From Sporobacter sp038405045 (GTDB lineage: Bacteria; Bacillota; Clostridia; Oscillospirales; Oscillospiraceae): a DNA stretch of 64,000 bases. Every line of letters starts with the position of its first letter. The first letter of the stretch is position 1. The DNA lies in assembly GCA_038405045.1 (NCBI GenBank), contig JBBZIV010000002.1, positions 310,001 through 374,000 of the forward strand. Reading direction: 5' to 3'. The notes under the pieces are model-generated. The model saw only the letters and a list, made by a program, of their open reading frames with translations. It ran no database searches and was not told where the DNA came from. Made by a program: the position numbers and the translations under genes. Positions 35,133 through 43,497 of the stretch are shown here, in pieces.

Positions 35133-35159
35133 AGCGCATATTACGAACGCATCGCAAGG

Positions 35160-35193
35160 GCGGCGGGCAGGTGGAAACACCGCCCGCCGCTCC
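35160..35193 (+). terminator. Terminator after the MTH865-family gene
   Basis: GCGGCGGGC-A-GGTG pairs with CACC-GCCCGCCGC around GAAA, then CTCCCGCCTGTTTT. The T-run is short and offset. Confidence 0.55.
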
Positions 35194-35230
35194 CGCCTGT
35201 TTTGGTATCTTAATCTATGAAAAATCAAAA

Positions 35231-35259
35231 TTGAAAATTTTGCTGGAATCTTGTATAAT
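35231..35259 (+). promoter_or_regulatory. Promoter of fabI
   Basis: TTGAAA at 35231-35236 and TATAAT at 35254-35259 with a 17-base spacer. No FapR-like palindrome is evident. Confidence 0.82.
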
Positions 35260-35294
35260 GACACAGATACCGTGATTACTGACCGAAGGAGTTT

Positions 35295-36071
35295 ATGCAG
35301 ATGGGGACTTTATTGGAAAATAAAAGCATTTTAATCATGGGACTGCGCAACAAATGGAGCATTGCTTGGGGCATCACACAGGCCGCCGCCGCGGAGGGCG
35401 CGAATCTGATCTTCACCTGCCTGAGCGAGCGGGAAAAGGAAGAGACAGAAAAGCTGACGGCGGAGCTCGGCGCGTTCGGCGTGTATATCTGTGACATTTC
35501 GTCAGACGACAATATTAATGCGACATTTGACGTCATTAAGGAAAAGTACGGCGTCCTCCACGGCGTTGTCCACGCGATTGCGCACGCCAATTCCGAGGAT
35601 ATGTCGAACGATTTCATCTACACTTCCAGAGAAGGCTTCGCCCACGCGCTCGATGTCAGCGCCTATTCTCTCGTCGCCGTTTCCCGTAAGGCAAAGGATC
35701 TGATGACTGAGGGCGGCGGAATCGTGACGCTCACTTATATGGGCTCGGAAAAAGTCTTTACCGGCTACAATGTTATGGGTGTTGCCAAAGCCGCTTTAGA
35801 AGCCAGCGTCCGCTATCTCGCGTCTGACCTCGGCCCGATGAACATCCGCGTCAATGCGATTTCGGCAGGCCCTGTCAAGACGATGTCTGCCAAGGGCGTC
35901 AAGAACTTCAACACGATTCTGACGACGACCGATGAGAAGGCACCGCTCAAGCGCCGCGTGACGATTGAAGACCTCGGAAACGCTGCCGTGTTCTATTTAA
36001 GCCACCTCTCGTCTGGTATTACCGGCGAAGTGACTTATGTCGACTGCGGCTTTAACATCATGGGGCTGTAA
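35295..36071 (+). CDS. fabI: Enoyl-[acyl-carrier-protein] reductase (NADH) FabI
   Basis: A 258-residue short-chain dehydrogenase-like enzyme for the last reduction of each fatty-acid elongation cycle. The FabI nucleotide pattern is G-L-R-N-K-W-S-I-A-W-G, and the catalytic Tyr-x6-Lys is in Y-N-V-M-G-V-A-K (about Tyr158, Lys165). L-T-Y-M-G-S precedes it and S-A-G-P-V-K-T follows. It stands alone, without other fab genes. GGAG at an ideal distance before ATG. Confidence 0.96.
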   Translation: MQMGTLLENKSILIMGLRNKWSIAWGITQAAAAEGANLIFTCLSEREKEETEKLTAELGAFGVYICDISSDDNINATFDVIKEKYGVLHGVVHAIAHANSEDMSNDFIYTSREGFAHALDVSAYSLVAVSRKAKDLMTEGGGIVTLTYMGSEKVFTGYNVMGVAKAALEASVRYLASDLGPMNIRVNAISAGPVKTMSAKGVKNFNTILTTTDEKAPLKRRVTIEDLGNAAVFYLSHLSSGITGEVTYVDCGFNIMGL

Positions 36072-36089
36072 TATTAAGGATTGCTCAAA

Positions 36090-36120
36090 GAAACCCGCCA
36101 TAAGGCGGGTTTCTTGTTGT
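36090..36120 (+). terminator. Terminator of fabI
   Basis: GAAACCCGCC-ATAA-GGCGGGTTTC followed by TTGTTGTT. Confidence 0.88.
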
Positions 36121-36310
36121 TATAATAAAAACGAGACAAAAATACATAATAATCAAGAATATGCAAATAATTATTAACAATAATAGCGTTATATATAACG
36201 AACGTTTAAGCACAATGCTGAGCACTTATACACTGAATATTAATTCAATATATAATATTTGCTTGAAAATAGCAGTATGATGATGCAAAAAATGTGCTTG
36301 AGAGAAAAAA
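36121..36310. other. A+T-rich intergenic stretch with no gene
   Basis: About 190 bases of A+T-rich sequence between the fabI and pyrF terminators. It holds short imperfect palindromes (TTATATATAA, ATTGAATATTAATTCAAT-like), no start codon with a ribosome binding site and no usable frame longer than about 20 codons. Confidence 0.7.
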
Positions 36311-36351
36311 ATAAACCGGTGGCGCGACGTTGATCCCATCACCGGTTTATG
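36311..36351 (-). terminator. Terminator of pyrF
   Basis: On the minus strand ATAAACCGGTG pairs with CACCGGTTTAT, followed by TTTTTTC. Confidence 0.85.
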
Positions 36352-36409
36352 TCCTGTAAATATCGCCGCACATGTCTGCCAATCCGACAAACTGTGCACA
36401 AAAAGGCTC

Positions 36410-37333
36410 TTAGGCCATTTGTATAACACCCCGGAGCGCGTCGCGCATGGACAGGGCTTCCACGCGCGCGGCCTCGGCGAAATCGCGGCCGTTCTGGCCT
36501 GTTTTCCGCCAGGCACAGATGATTGCGCGGGAGGAATTGATGATGGCGCCGCGGCCATTTTCACTGAATGCATGGGCAACATCTCTGGCGCTGCCGCCCT
36601 GAGCGCCGTAGCCCGGCACGAGGAAAAACGTTTTGCTCAAATGCTCCCGCAAATAACGCAGCTCTTCCGGATACGTTGCACCGATGACGGCGCCGACACA
36701 CGAATAGCCGTATGCACCCACGGTATCTGACGAAAGCCCCTCCAGAAGCTCGCCGACGACAGTGTAGACCCGGCGGTCATGAACCATCAGGTCCTGCAAC
36801 TCCGCACTGGATGGGTTGGACGTTTTGACAAGCCCGAAGATGGCCTTATTGTTTTGGCGGCACGTCTCGATAAACGGCTTCACGCCGTCTGAGCCAAGAT
36901 ATGCATTAACCGTCACCGCGTCAAAGTCAAACGGGAAAAGCTGGCGTGCACCGATTGTCACACTGCCGAGATAGGCGGCGCTGTAGGCTTCGGCCGTTGA
37001 ACCGATGTCGTTGCGTTTGATGTCGGCAATGGTATATAGTCCTTTGGATTTCGCGTAATCTGCTGTTTCCTTCAGCGCCCGCACGCCCTCGAAGCCCAAG
37101 AGCTCATAGTAAGCCGACTGCGGCTTAATGGCGGGAACAATGTCACAGACGGCGTCAATCAGACCGCGGTTGAATTCCACAAATGCATCGGCTGCGGCCT
37201 CCAGCGTTTCGCCCTTTTCAGCGATGTGTTTTTCCAGGATGAACGGCGGGATATAATCCGGCTTTGGGTCAAGGCCGACGACGGTGGGGTTATTGAGTGC
37301 CAGAATTTTCTCTTGCAGAATATCAAATGACAT
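36410..37333 (-). CDS. pyrF: Orotidine 5'-phosphate decarboxylase, type 2
   Basis: A 307-residue OMP decarboxylase making UMP, the last step of the pathway. It belongs to the longer type-2 class (about 270-310 residues). The catalytic set D-I-K-R-N-D-I-G (about 91) is present, as are G-L-D-P-K-P near the start and P-G-Y-G-A-Q-G-G near residue 240. The true start at 37333 overlaps the end of pyrC by 11 bases; the frame is open farther upstream inside pyrC but carries no homology. Confidence 0.94.
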   Translation of the reverse strand: MSFDILQEKILALNNPTVVGLDPKPDYIPPFILEKHIAEKGETLEAAADAFVEFNRGLIDAVCDIVPAIKPQSAYYELLGFEGVRALKETADYAKSKGLYTIADIKRNDIGSTAEAYSAAYLGSVTIGARQLFPFDFDAVTVNAYLGSDGVKPFIETCRQNNKAIFGLVKTSNPSSAELQDLMVHDRRVYTVVGELLEGLSSDTVGAYGYSCVGAVIGATYPEELRYLREHLSKTFFLVPGYGAQGGSARDVAHAFSENGRGAIINSSRAIICAWRKTGQNGRDFAEAARVEALSMRDALRGVIQMA

Positions 37334-38609
37334 GATCAGTCTCCTTATAAACAATCTCCCCGCCGACAAGGGTGTATTTGACACGGCCCTTGACAGACAT
37401 GCCGTTAAACGGTGTGTTGCGGCTTTTGGAGTAAAAACGGCCGCTGTCAACCGTCCACGCTTCGTCCGGGTCGAAGATGACGAGGTCGGCGCAGCTGCCG
37501 ACATCGAGATGGCCTTTCGAAAGACCGAGGATTTTGGCCGGGTTTTCGCTCATCAGACGGATCAGTGTTCCGACCGACATACGGCCTGTGTGGCAAAGCG
37601 CCGTCAATGAAAGGGCGAGGGACGTCTCAAGCCCGACCATGCCGCTTGGCGCGTCAGGGAGAGGGCGCGCTTTTTCTGCTGACAAGTGCGGCGCGTGGTC
37701 GGTGGCGATGGCGTCGAGTGTCCCGTCGCACAAACCTTCTATGACAGCTTCAACGTCCTTTTCTGTCCGGAGCGGCGGGTTAACGCGGGCAAGCGCGCCC
37801 TGACGGAGGACTTCCTCCTCCGTCAGAGTAAAATACTGCGGGCACGTCTCAGCGGTGACGGAAATGCCGAGCGCCTTGGCCTGTCGGATGATATGAACGG
37901 TTTCGGCGGCACTGACATGCGCGATGTGCAGACGAGAGCCCGTTTCATGCGCAAGCATCACGTCCCGCGCCGCCATCAAAGACTCGGCGACGGCAGGTCG
38001 GCCCGGCAGGCCGAGACGGCGGGAAACGGCCCCGTCGTTGACGGCGTAATTTTTCACCAGGTCGGCGTCCTCACAGTGGCTGCTGATGAAAAGCCCGTTG
38101 TTTATCGCTTCCAGCATTGCACGGCGCAAAACGGCGGCATTCATGACCGGCACGCCGTCGTCCGACAAAGCACAGGCACCGGCTGCCTTGACGGCGGCGA
38201 AATCGGATAGAACCGTGCCTTTTTGCCCGACCGTCACGGCCGCATACGGCAGGATGTTGACAACGGCCTTTTTAGCCCGTAAAACGATATCACGGACGCT
38301 GTCGGCCGTGTCGATGACGGGGGAGGTGTTGGGCATGCAGGCAACAGTTGTCACACCGCCGGCGGCGGCGGCTAATGCGCCGCTCAAAAGGTCTTCCTTG
38401 TCGGTCTGGCCGGGGTCGCGCAGATGGACATGCATATCGACAAGGCCGGGCGCGACGATACAGCCGGCGGCGTCAAGCACCGTGACGTCTCGAAGGACCT
38501 TCGGCATGTCGCTCAATGGCGCAATTTTGCCCTTATTTATAAAAATGTCGCGTCGGCTCGGCTCCTGCGCGCCAAAGCCGACGACGCGCCCGTTTTGAAT
38601 CAATAGCAT
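37323..38609 (-). CDS. pyrC: Dihydroorotase
   Basis: A 428-residue class I dihydroorotase closing carbamoylaspartate to dihydroorotate. The metal-binding H-V-H-L-R-D-P-G-Q (about 60) is present, and later S-H-C-E-D, H-I-A-H-V-S-A and A-T-D-H-A-P-H motifs bind the second metal and substrate. The open frame extends upstream to 38690, but ATG 38609 has GTGAGGGG eight bases before it. pyrF follows with an overlap, so the two are one transcript; no pyrD, pyrE or carAB are in the window. Confidence 0.96.
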   Translation of the reverse strand: MLLIQNGRVVGFGAQEPSRRDIFINKGKIAPLSDMPKVLRDVTVLDAAGCIVAPGLVDMHVHLRDPGQTDKEDLLSGALAAAAGGVTTVACMPNTSPVIDTADSVRDIVLRAKKAVVNILPYAAVTVGQKGTVLSDFAAVKAAGACALSDDGVPVMNAAVLRRAMLEAINNGLFISSHCEDADLVKNYAVNDGAVSRRLGLPGRPAVAESLMAARDVMLAHETGSRLHIAHVSAAETVHIIRQAKALGISVTAETCPQYFTLTEEEVLRQGALARVNPPLRTEKDVEAVIEGLCDGTLDAIATDHAPHLSAEKARPLPDAPSGMVGLETSLALSLTALCHTGRMSVGTLIRLMSENPAKILGLSKGHLDVGSCADLVIFDPDEAWTVDSGRFYSKSRNTPFNGMSVKGRVKYTLVGGEIVYKETDHVI

Positions 38610-38657
38610 GCCAGTGCCCCTCACTTTGGTCAAAATATCCGGCAATTCTTGCGTTGA

Positions 38658-38686
38658 ATTATATAGGAATAAAAAATTTTTCGCAA
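38658..38686 (-). promoter_or_regulatory. Promoter of pyrCF
   Basis: On the minus strand TTGCGA (38681-38686) and TATAAT (38658-38663) are 17 bases apart. CTTGCG and CGCAAG copies flank it (about 38649 and 38683), an inverted repeat around the promoter. Confidence 0.8.
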
Positions 38687-38789
38687 GCACATACTAAAAA
38701 CGTCCTGAAATGGGGAATTTGACTGCGCGGATTCGGGCGCTTCTGAATTAAAAAATGCCGGGCGCAGCGGCAGAAATGGAGCAATAATT

Positions 38790-38954
38790 ATGACAAGAGC
38801 AGGGTTTGTGAAAGGTATGACCATCGGCGTTATGACGGGCACCGCCCTCGGCATGGTCCTCGCACCGAGAAGCAAGAACACAAAAAGCGCTGCCGGTAAG
38901 GCGCTCAAGGCCGCCGGAGAAGTGATTGACAACATCACCGGCATGTGGAGCTGA
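38790..38954 (+). CDS. Small YtxH-like protein, 54 residues
   Basis: ATG 38790 with GGAG nine bases upstream and TGA at 38952-38954. The product has a short hydrophobic, glycine-rich N-terminus (K-G-M-T-I-G-V-M-T-G-T-A-L-G-M-V-L-A-P-R) and a helical tail (K-S-A-A-G-K-A-L-K-A-A-G-E-V). This layout resembles short YtxH-type or similar membrane-associated proteins. A terminator follows directly, supporting a real gene. Exact family uncertain. Confidence 0.7.
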   Translation: MTRAGFVKGMTIGVMTGTALGMVLAPRSKNTKSAAGKALKAAGEVIDNITGMWS

Positions 38955-38956
38955 AT

Positions 38957-38992
38957 AAAAATTGCGTCACGAAATTCGTGGCGCAATTTTTT
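38957..38992 (+). terminator. Terminator of the 54-residue gene
   Basis: AAAATTGCG-T-CACGAA pairs with TTCGTG-G-CGCAATTTT, then TTGTC. Confidence 0.8.
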
Positions 38993-39023
38993 GTCATCAC
39001 TTAACGTCACAAAGCCGAGGCGC

Positions 39024-39057
39024 AAAAAAGCTGTACCGGAATCGGCACAGCTTTTTA
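39024..39057 (-). terminator. Terminator of the CotF-type pair
   Basis: AAAAAGCTGT-A-CCG pairs with CGG-C-ACAGCTTTTT, ending in a T-run for the minus strand, 12 bases past the CotF-type gene stop. Confidence 0.8.
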
Positions 39058-39068
39058 ATCGTCTTGTG

Positions 39069-39344
39069 TTAACTTGCGGAAAACTTCTGTCGTGCTTTTT
39101 GAATTTTCTGCTGCTCGGCCGGTTCAACCTGATACCAGCCGTGTGACTGCATGGTGGAGAAAATGTCGGACTGAATTTGATGGACATCGTTTAAAATGTT
39201 GAGCATCGTTGAGCGCAGTTGCTGGTTGATGCATTCACCAGCGTAAAGATTGTAGCTGTCCGTCATATGCTTCTCGCTGATGAGCGAATCCTGCAGAATC
39301 TGCTGTTCATTTAAGAGCGAGGTGGCCTGATTTGTGTTCATCAT
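39069..39344 (-). CDS. CotF-family spore coat protein
   Basis: A 91-residue helical protein of the spore coat CotF family: L-L-N-E-Q-Q-I-L-Q-D-S-L-I-S-E-K-H-M-T near the start and Q-S-D-I-F-S-T-M-Q-S-H-G-W-Y toward the end, where the conserved G-W-Y triplet ends the helical bundle. It lies 11 bases after a second CotF-like gene and is probably transcribed with it in the mother cell. Starts ATG with GGGAGGT upstream. Confidence 0.85.
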   Translation of the reverse strand: MMNTNQATSLLNEQQILQDSLISEKHMTDSYNLYAGECINQQLRSTMLNILNDVHQIQSDIFSTMQSHGWYQVEPAEQQKIQKARQKFSAS

Positions 39345-39355
39345 TGTACCTCCCG

Positions 39356-39541
39356 TTACTGTAAAAATGAGACTAGGGAATTAACATGCTGCTGGTGCCT
39401 GCCTGCATAGTCGTTGAGGCACTGCTGAATCTGTGTGTCCTTGCACATGCTGGCCATTGCCTGATACTTCTTGACGAGCGTCTGTTCCTGCCCGACCTGA
39501 TCTTCAAGGGCCGACAGCTCTTTCGACGTGAGATTTGCCAA
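39356..39541 (-). CDS. Short CotF/ferritin-like coat protein
   Basis: A 61-residue helical protein (A-N-L-T-S-K-E-L-S-A-L-E-D-Q, then H-Q-Q-H-V-N-S-L) of the kind that accompanies CotF genes. The frame is open to 39622, but AGGAGGT lies seven bases before TTG 39541, making TTG the start and explaining why the protein looks truncated if an ATG is forced. The overlap of families is by helix pattern and neighbourhood, so the exact family is not certain. Confidence 0.7.
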   Translation of the reverse strand: MANLTSKELSALEDQVGQEQTLVKKYQAMASMCKDTQIQQCLNDYAGRHQQHVNSLVSFLQ

Positions 39542-39640
39542 AATACTACCTCCTGTTTCGGCTGTGAAAAATTTGACCGGAGCTTTCCCGCTGGAAGCCC
39601 CGGTTTTAGTATGACCCGCCAAGGGTGACCATATTCTCCA

Positions 39641-40438
39641 TCAGAATGAAAGACTGCCATTTTTTATTTTAAACAAAAGGTATTCGCCGCTTCCAATTTC
39701 GAAGGGTTCGCCAAAGCAGAAAATCGACATCATCGGAAAAGGCGCGCTTGGAGAGACCGGAACAGCCAGCAGCGTCAGACCATCCTGCTCGGTTGTTAAG
39801 GCGCCTTCAATACTCTGGCAGGCCTCTGAAATCGTCTCATCGTCAAACAAACGGCCCGGCTCGCCAACGGGACGCCAGCCACCGACAGCACTTGGCGAAT
39901 CGGGCGCCGATTCAGGTTCCGCGTCACTGTGAACTTTTAAAAGCGGCGCTTCCTCTAAAGCATCGTCGTGCTCGGTGGTATGGAGCGGGGCCTCCGGCGC
40001 CGACACGGTCGTGCCGCTGCTGATTTCGGTCGGTGCGAGGCGTGTGTCGGCGGTCACTTCATCAACCTTCTCAGTTGTATTGGCTGATACGGCAATCCGT
40101 GGCGTGCCCTCGTCAGCGGTGGATTGCTTTAAAACAGGCGCGTCGGCGTAGACCTCGGCTGGTTTGACGAGGTGATAGGACTGGGCATCTTGATAGCCGA
40201 TAAAGGCCAGTCCGTTTCTTGTGTAGCTTTTTTTTAGGCGCAGCACGCCTGCTTCCGGTACCAGTACGCCAAGCGGAATATATTTGCCGTCACAGACCGC
40301 CGCCAGACGCAGAATATCACGGCTTTGTTGTGTACAGGCGCAGTTAAAAACAGTTGTCTGCCCGTTTTGGGAGACCGTCACGGTGCCGGCTTCTGTTCCG
40401 CTCATATAAACGGGAAATTCTCCTGTCAAAGTCGTCAT
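39641..40438 (-). CDS. Hypothetical protein with beta-rich N-terminus and low-complexity centre
   Basis: A 265-residue protein I do not recognise. Residues 1-85 look beta-rich (G-T-V-T-V-S-Q-N-G-Q-T-T-V-F) with a conserved-looking K-K-S-Y-T-R-N-G; residues 100-200 are acidic and low in complexity; the last 40 residues return to a compact, hydrophobic pattern (F-C-F-G-E-P-F-E-I-G). No signal peptide. ATG 40438 with GGAGGG seven bases upstream is chosen over the longer frame to 40483. A terminator hairpin abuts that ribosome binding site. Confidence 0.65.
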   Translation of the reverse strand: MTTLTGEFPVYMSGTEAGTVTVSQNGQTTVFNCACTQQSRDILRLAAVCDGKYIPLGVLVPEAGVLRLKKSYTRNGLAFIGYQDAQSYHLVKPAEVYADAPVLKQSTADEGTPRIAVSANTTEKVDEVTADTRLAPTEISSGTTVSAPEAPLHTTEHDDALEEAPLLKVHSDAEPESAPDSPSAVGGWRPVGEPGRLFDDETISEACQSIEGALTTEQDGLTLLAVPVSPSAPFPMMSIFCFGEPFEIGSGEYLLFKIKNGSLSF

Positions 40439-40457
40439 CGGTTTCCCTCCAAAAAAC

Positions 40458-40491
40458 AAAATCCCATGCCTATTTCTATGCATGGGATTTT
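40458..40491. terminator. Hairpin between two unknown genes, abutting a ribosome binding site
   Basis: A perfect 12-base stem, AAAATCCCATGC and GCATGGGATTTT, with a 10-base loop. On the minus strand it is followed by GTTTTTT and then the GGAGGG of the gene at 40438, with no room for a promoter between. It ends the gene at 40534 or attenuates the next one. Confidence 0.75.
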
Positions 40492-40533
40492 TATTTAGAC
40501 GTCAATTTGTCCATAAAGAGGCGATGCGATCAT

Positions 40534-41067
40534 TCAACTGACTGTATACGTCCCCCGGATGAGGATCTTGACGGAAGCGGCTGTAGCCTTCAGGCCGCTG
40601 CTCTGAATTGTCACCATATACAAATGATTGGCTGTCAGGGCATCGCCCGCAGCCAGCGTTGACCCAGCCGTTGTGTCGACAAGGGCCGGAGAGCCCCCGG
40701 CAGCCGACGCAGTCCCAACGCGCAGCATGACCTCCGCCCCGGCAGCGCAGGTAACGGTCTGATCTTTGTTGAGCGTGACGACGGTAAAACCGGTCTGGCC
40801 GGAGACTGAAACGCGGGCATTGATATCCGCCTCAAACGCATCAAGCTTGGTGTCGAGGGAAGACGACATAGACGCTTCAGCCGCTGAGATGTTGGCGCTT
40901 ACATCGCTCATGATCTGAGGCCTCAGCTTGTTCGTCAGATAACTCAGCGTTACAAGCGGGTCGGACGACGTGCCAAGGTTCGTCGCGGCCAGAATGCTGA
41001 CACCGGAAATTAAAACTACAGCCACAATGACGCCAAGTGCGATCAGGATTTTCTTCTTCCGATTCAT
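40534..41067 (-). CDS. Hypothetical membrane-anchored exported protein
   Basis: A 177-residue protein with M-N-R-K-K-K, one hydrophobic segment (about 6-28) and an exported part. A coiled or charged region follows (about 40-80), then a glycine-alanine-rich beta-like domain (A-A-G-A-E-V-M-L-R-V-G-T-A). ATG 41067 with GGAGG upstream is chosen over a longer frame to 41124. No function is evident. Clustered with other unknown genes. Confidence 0.6.
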   Translation of the reverse strand: MNRKKKILIALGVIVAVVLISGVSILAATNLGTSSDPLVTLSYLTNKLRPQIMSDVSANISAAEASMSSSLDTKLDAFEADINARVSVSGQTGFTVVTLNKDQTVTCAAGAEVMLRVGTASAAGGSPALVDTTAGSTLAAGDALTANHLYMVTIQSSGLKATAASVKILIRGTYTVS

Positions 41068-41146
41068 TATGTATCCTCCGTATGATCCGGCCGGGCGCGC
41101 GTGCTGCCCGATAAGCCTGTCCAACGAAGCGCCGGACAGCTGGGGT

Positions 41147-41172
41147 GCGCGCGGCGCGCAGCGCCGCGCGAA
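41147..41172. other. G+C hairpin downstream of mazF
   Basis: Near-perfect GCGCGGCGCGC and GCGCCGCGCG arms. It lacks a T-run, so it is at best a weak end for mazF. Confidence 0.4.
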
Positions 41173-41186
41173 AGCCCCAAAATTTT

Positions 41187-41537
41187 TCAGCCAAGTCCAA
41201 AGCTCACGGCGATGGCGTTGTCAACCTGATTCATCAGCCGTTCATCCAGCGAACCCATGCGCTCCTTGAGCCGCCGCTTGTCAATCGTGCGGATCTGCTC
41301 TAAAAGCACCACAGAGTCTTTTGTAAGCCCGTAGCTTTTTGCCTCCAGCTCGATGTGGGTCGGAAGGCGTGCTTTGTTTATCTGCGAGGTAATCGCCGCG
41401 GCGATTACAGTCGGGCTGTGCTTGTTTCCCGTGTCATTCTGCACGATGAGCACAGGCCGCAGGCCGCCCTGCTCGCTCCCCACGACGGGGCTCAGGTCGG
41501 CGTAATAGATGTCTCCTCTTTTTACTCCAATTAACAC
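41187..41537 (-). CDS. MazF/EndoA-type mRNA interferase
   Basis: A 116-residue toxin-type RNase very like Bacillus Endo[24 protein letters not shown], then P-T-H-I-E and [13 protein letters not shown]. It cuts mRNA at short sites and normally pairs with a DNA-binding antitoxin. The start is probably the GTG at 41537 (GGAGAG upstream). No antitoxin gene is visible between it and alr (41538-41747), where Bacillus has one. Confidence 0.92.
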   Translation of the reverse strand: MLIGVKRGDIYYADLSPVVGSEQGGLRPVLIVQNDTGNKHSPTVIAAAITSQINKARLPTHIELEAKSYGLTKDSVVLLEQIRTIDKRRLKERMGSLDERLMNQVDNAIAVSFGLG

Positions 41538-41747
41538 ACAGCTTCACTCTCCGACGAAGTATAGATGCCGCGGTTACTTCCCATTTCAGGAATATTTATG
41601 TAACCGGACTTCTATAATTCTTTCACAAAGCAAAACAATTTATACAGCTGCTGCCATGGCAAATGAGAAAAATCACGTGTGGCGGGATTGCTCCCATTAC
41701 CAGTATATGTTGTAGGAGACGGTTGGTGTCAAGCCCCTTGGATCGTC

Positions 41748-42881
41748 CTATTTCAAATAGACGCGCGGCACGCGCGGTGAGACGGCGCATAAAAGCTCAT
41801 AGGAGATCGTCCCGGCCAGACGCGCCAGTTCTTCAACCGGGATAAAGGCATCTCCATCCCGCCCGAAAATCGTCACCTCGTCGCCGACGGCGACATCGTC
41901 AAGCCCCGTTACATCGATCATGCACATATCCATGCAGATGCGGCCGACCTGATGGGCCCGGTGAGAGCGCACCAAAACATCCATCTTGCCGGAAAGAACC
42001 CGGTGCAGCCCGTCGGCATAGCCGATTGTGATAACGGCGATTTTTTTCTTTTCCGGCGCTGTGTAGATGCGGCCGTAGCTGATGGTGTCGCCCGCCTCAA
42101 CGTCTTTTATCTGTGCCACGCGCGTTTTGAGCGCCATGGCGGGCAGCAGGTCTAGACCGCCTGTGTCCTTGTCTGGATAGTGGCCGTAGAGGGACAGGCC
42201 TGGGCGCACCATATCAAAATATGTCCAGTCATAGTTTATCATCGCACCGCTGTTGGCGCAATGCTTTATCGCAAAACGGATGCCGGCACTATCTTCCAGC
42301 TTGTCCACAAGGGCTTTAAAATCGTCAAACTGCTGCTTGGTAAAGACATCCCCAAGTGTATCAGAGACGGCAAAATGCGTGAAAATACCCTCGACGGAAA
42401 GGCCGGGCAGCTTTAAAACAGTCAGCATGTCCTGATAGGGGTCGCGCCCGCTGCGACAAGTAAAGCCGAGGCGGCCCATGCCGCTGTCAGCTTTTAAATG
42501 CACCTTCAGCGATTTGCCGAGCTGCTGCGCCGCACGGGATACGCTCTCTGCCATCTCCAGGCTGTATACCGTCTGCGTCAAGGCGTTGTCAACAAGCTCA
42601 TGGACAAACTGGGGCGATGTGTAGCCCATGATAAGAATCGGCAGCGTTATACCATTTTCCCGTAGTTGAAGCGCCTCGTCAATACATGCAACTCCCAGAT
42701 AATCGCAGCCGAGCGTTTCGAGAAGCTTGGCAACGGGAACGGCCCCGTGGCCGTACGCGTCGGCCTTGACAATGCCGAGAAAGCGCGTTTTGTCGCTTAA
42801 ACGCGCTTTCATGGCTTTATAGTTGTGTTCAATATTTTTCAGGCTGACTTCTGCCCATGTTCTCATTTGCATATGACTCAT
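41748..42881 (-). CDS. alr: Alanine racemase
   Basis: A 377-residue PLP enzyme converting L-Ala to D-Ala for the cell wall. The PLP lysine lies in V-K-A-D-A-Y-G-H-G (about Lys40), the base Tyr in G-Y-A-D-G-L-H-R (about 275) and the conserved Arg near R-M-C-M-D in R-I-C-M-D-M. Length is standard. It precedes mazF, as in Bacillus, where alr and ndoAI-ndoA are adjacent. Confidence 0.95.
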   Translation of the reverse strand: MSHMQMRTWAEVSLKNIEHNYKAMKARLSDKTRFLGIVKADAYGHGAVPVAKLLETLGCDYLGVACIDEALQLRENGITLPILIMGYTSPQFVHELVDNALTQTVYSLEMAESVSRAAQQLGKSLKVHLKADSGMGRLGFTCRSGRDPYQDMLTVLKLPGLSVEGIFTHFAVSDTLGDVFTKQQFDDFKALVDKLEDSAGIRFAIKHCANSGAMINYDWTYFDMVRPGLSLYGHYPDKDTGGLDLLPAMALKTRVAQIKDVEAGDTISYGRIYTAPEKKKIAVITIGYADGLHRVLSGKMDVLVRSHRAHQVGRICMDMCMIDVTGLDDVAVGDEVTIFGRDGDAFIPVEELARLAGTISYELLCAVSPRVPRVYLK

Positions 42882-42904
42882 CTGTCTTTTTCCTTTGTCT
42901 GTCT

Positions 42905-43480
42905 TTACGGCCCGACTGTGACGTTTTCAAAAACGCAGGCGAGTACCATTTTGCCGTTCTCGTTAAGCTCCGAGCGGAGCGGGAGGAGCGTTTTCACATC
43001 AAACCACGTGCGCTGCGTTATAGTCTCCGAAATATCCGTCGTCACGGCGAGGGCTTTCGTGTCCCCGAGATTTTCATAGTTACAGCCACTGATATAACCG
43101 CGTTGCCACTGGCTGAGCAGAAGCGGGACGGCCTCCGCCGGGGAAAGCCCATTTTTTGTTAACGCGCCGGTATCGAGAATGGCGCCGTCATATTCAAGCG
43201 TCCCGCCGGAGATGGAGACATGCGCTTTCAGCCCGGCGATTTCTTGGGGTGCTAGAATGTCAATATCGCCTTTGTCAGCACCGCCCGTGTACTGCACAGT
43301 AAAATCATAGACGCGGTCGCCGTAGTCGGCTGTGATGACCGCCGTCAGCGTCAGAGCCGTCGTCTCCAGAAGACTGGCCCGGATTTTAAGGGCTAACGCC
43401 TCACCGTTGTTTTTAGCCGAGCATGATGTGAGCAGCAGGATCGGCAGTATCATTCGTGCAAGTGTTTTCACGTGTTTCAA
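42905..43480 (-). CDS. Putative lipoprotein
   Basis: A 191-residue protein with lipobox L-L-L-T-S-C (Cys at 20) after a hydrophobic stretch (M-I-L-P-I-L-L-L), so it would be a membrane lipoprotein. The rest is beta-rich (Y-D-F-T-V-Q-Y-T-G-G) with no known motif. TTG 43480 after GGTGAT is chosen; longer in-frame starts overlap nnr. It is between nnr and alr, a common Clostridia arrangement. Confidence 0.75.
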   Translation of the reverse strand: MKHVKTLARMILPILLLTSCSAKNNGEALALKIRASLLETTALTLTAVITADYGDRVYDFTVQYTGGADKGDIDILAPQEIAGLKAHVSISGGTLEYDGAILDTGALTKNGLSPAEAVPLLLSQWQRGYISGCNYENLGDTKALAVTTDISETITQRTWFDVKTLLPLRSELNENGKMVLACVFENVTVGP

Positions 43481-43497
43481 CGCGTTATCACCACACT

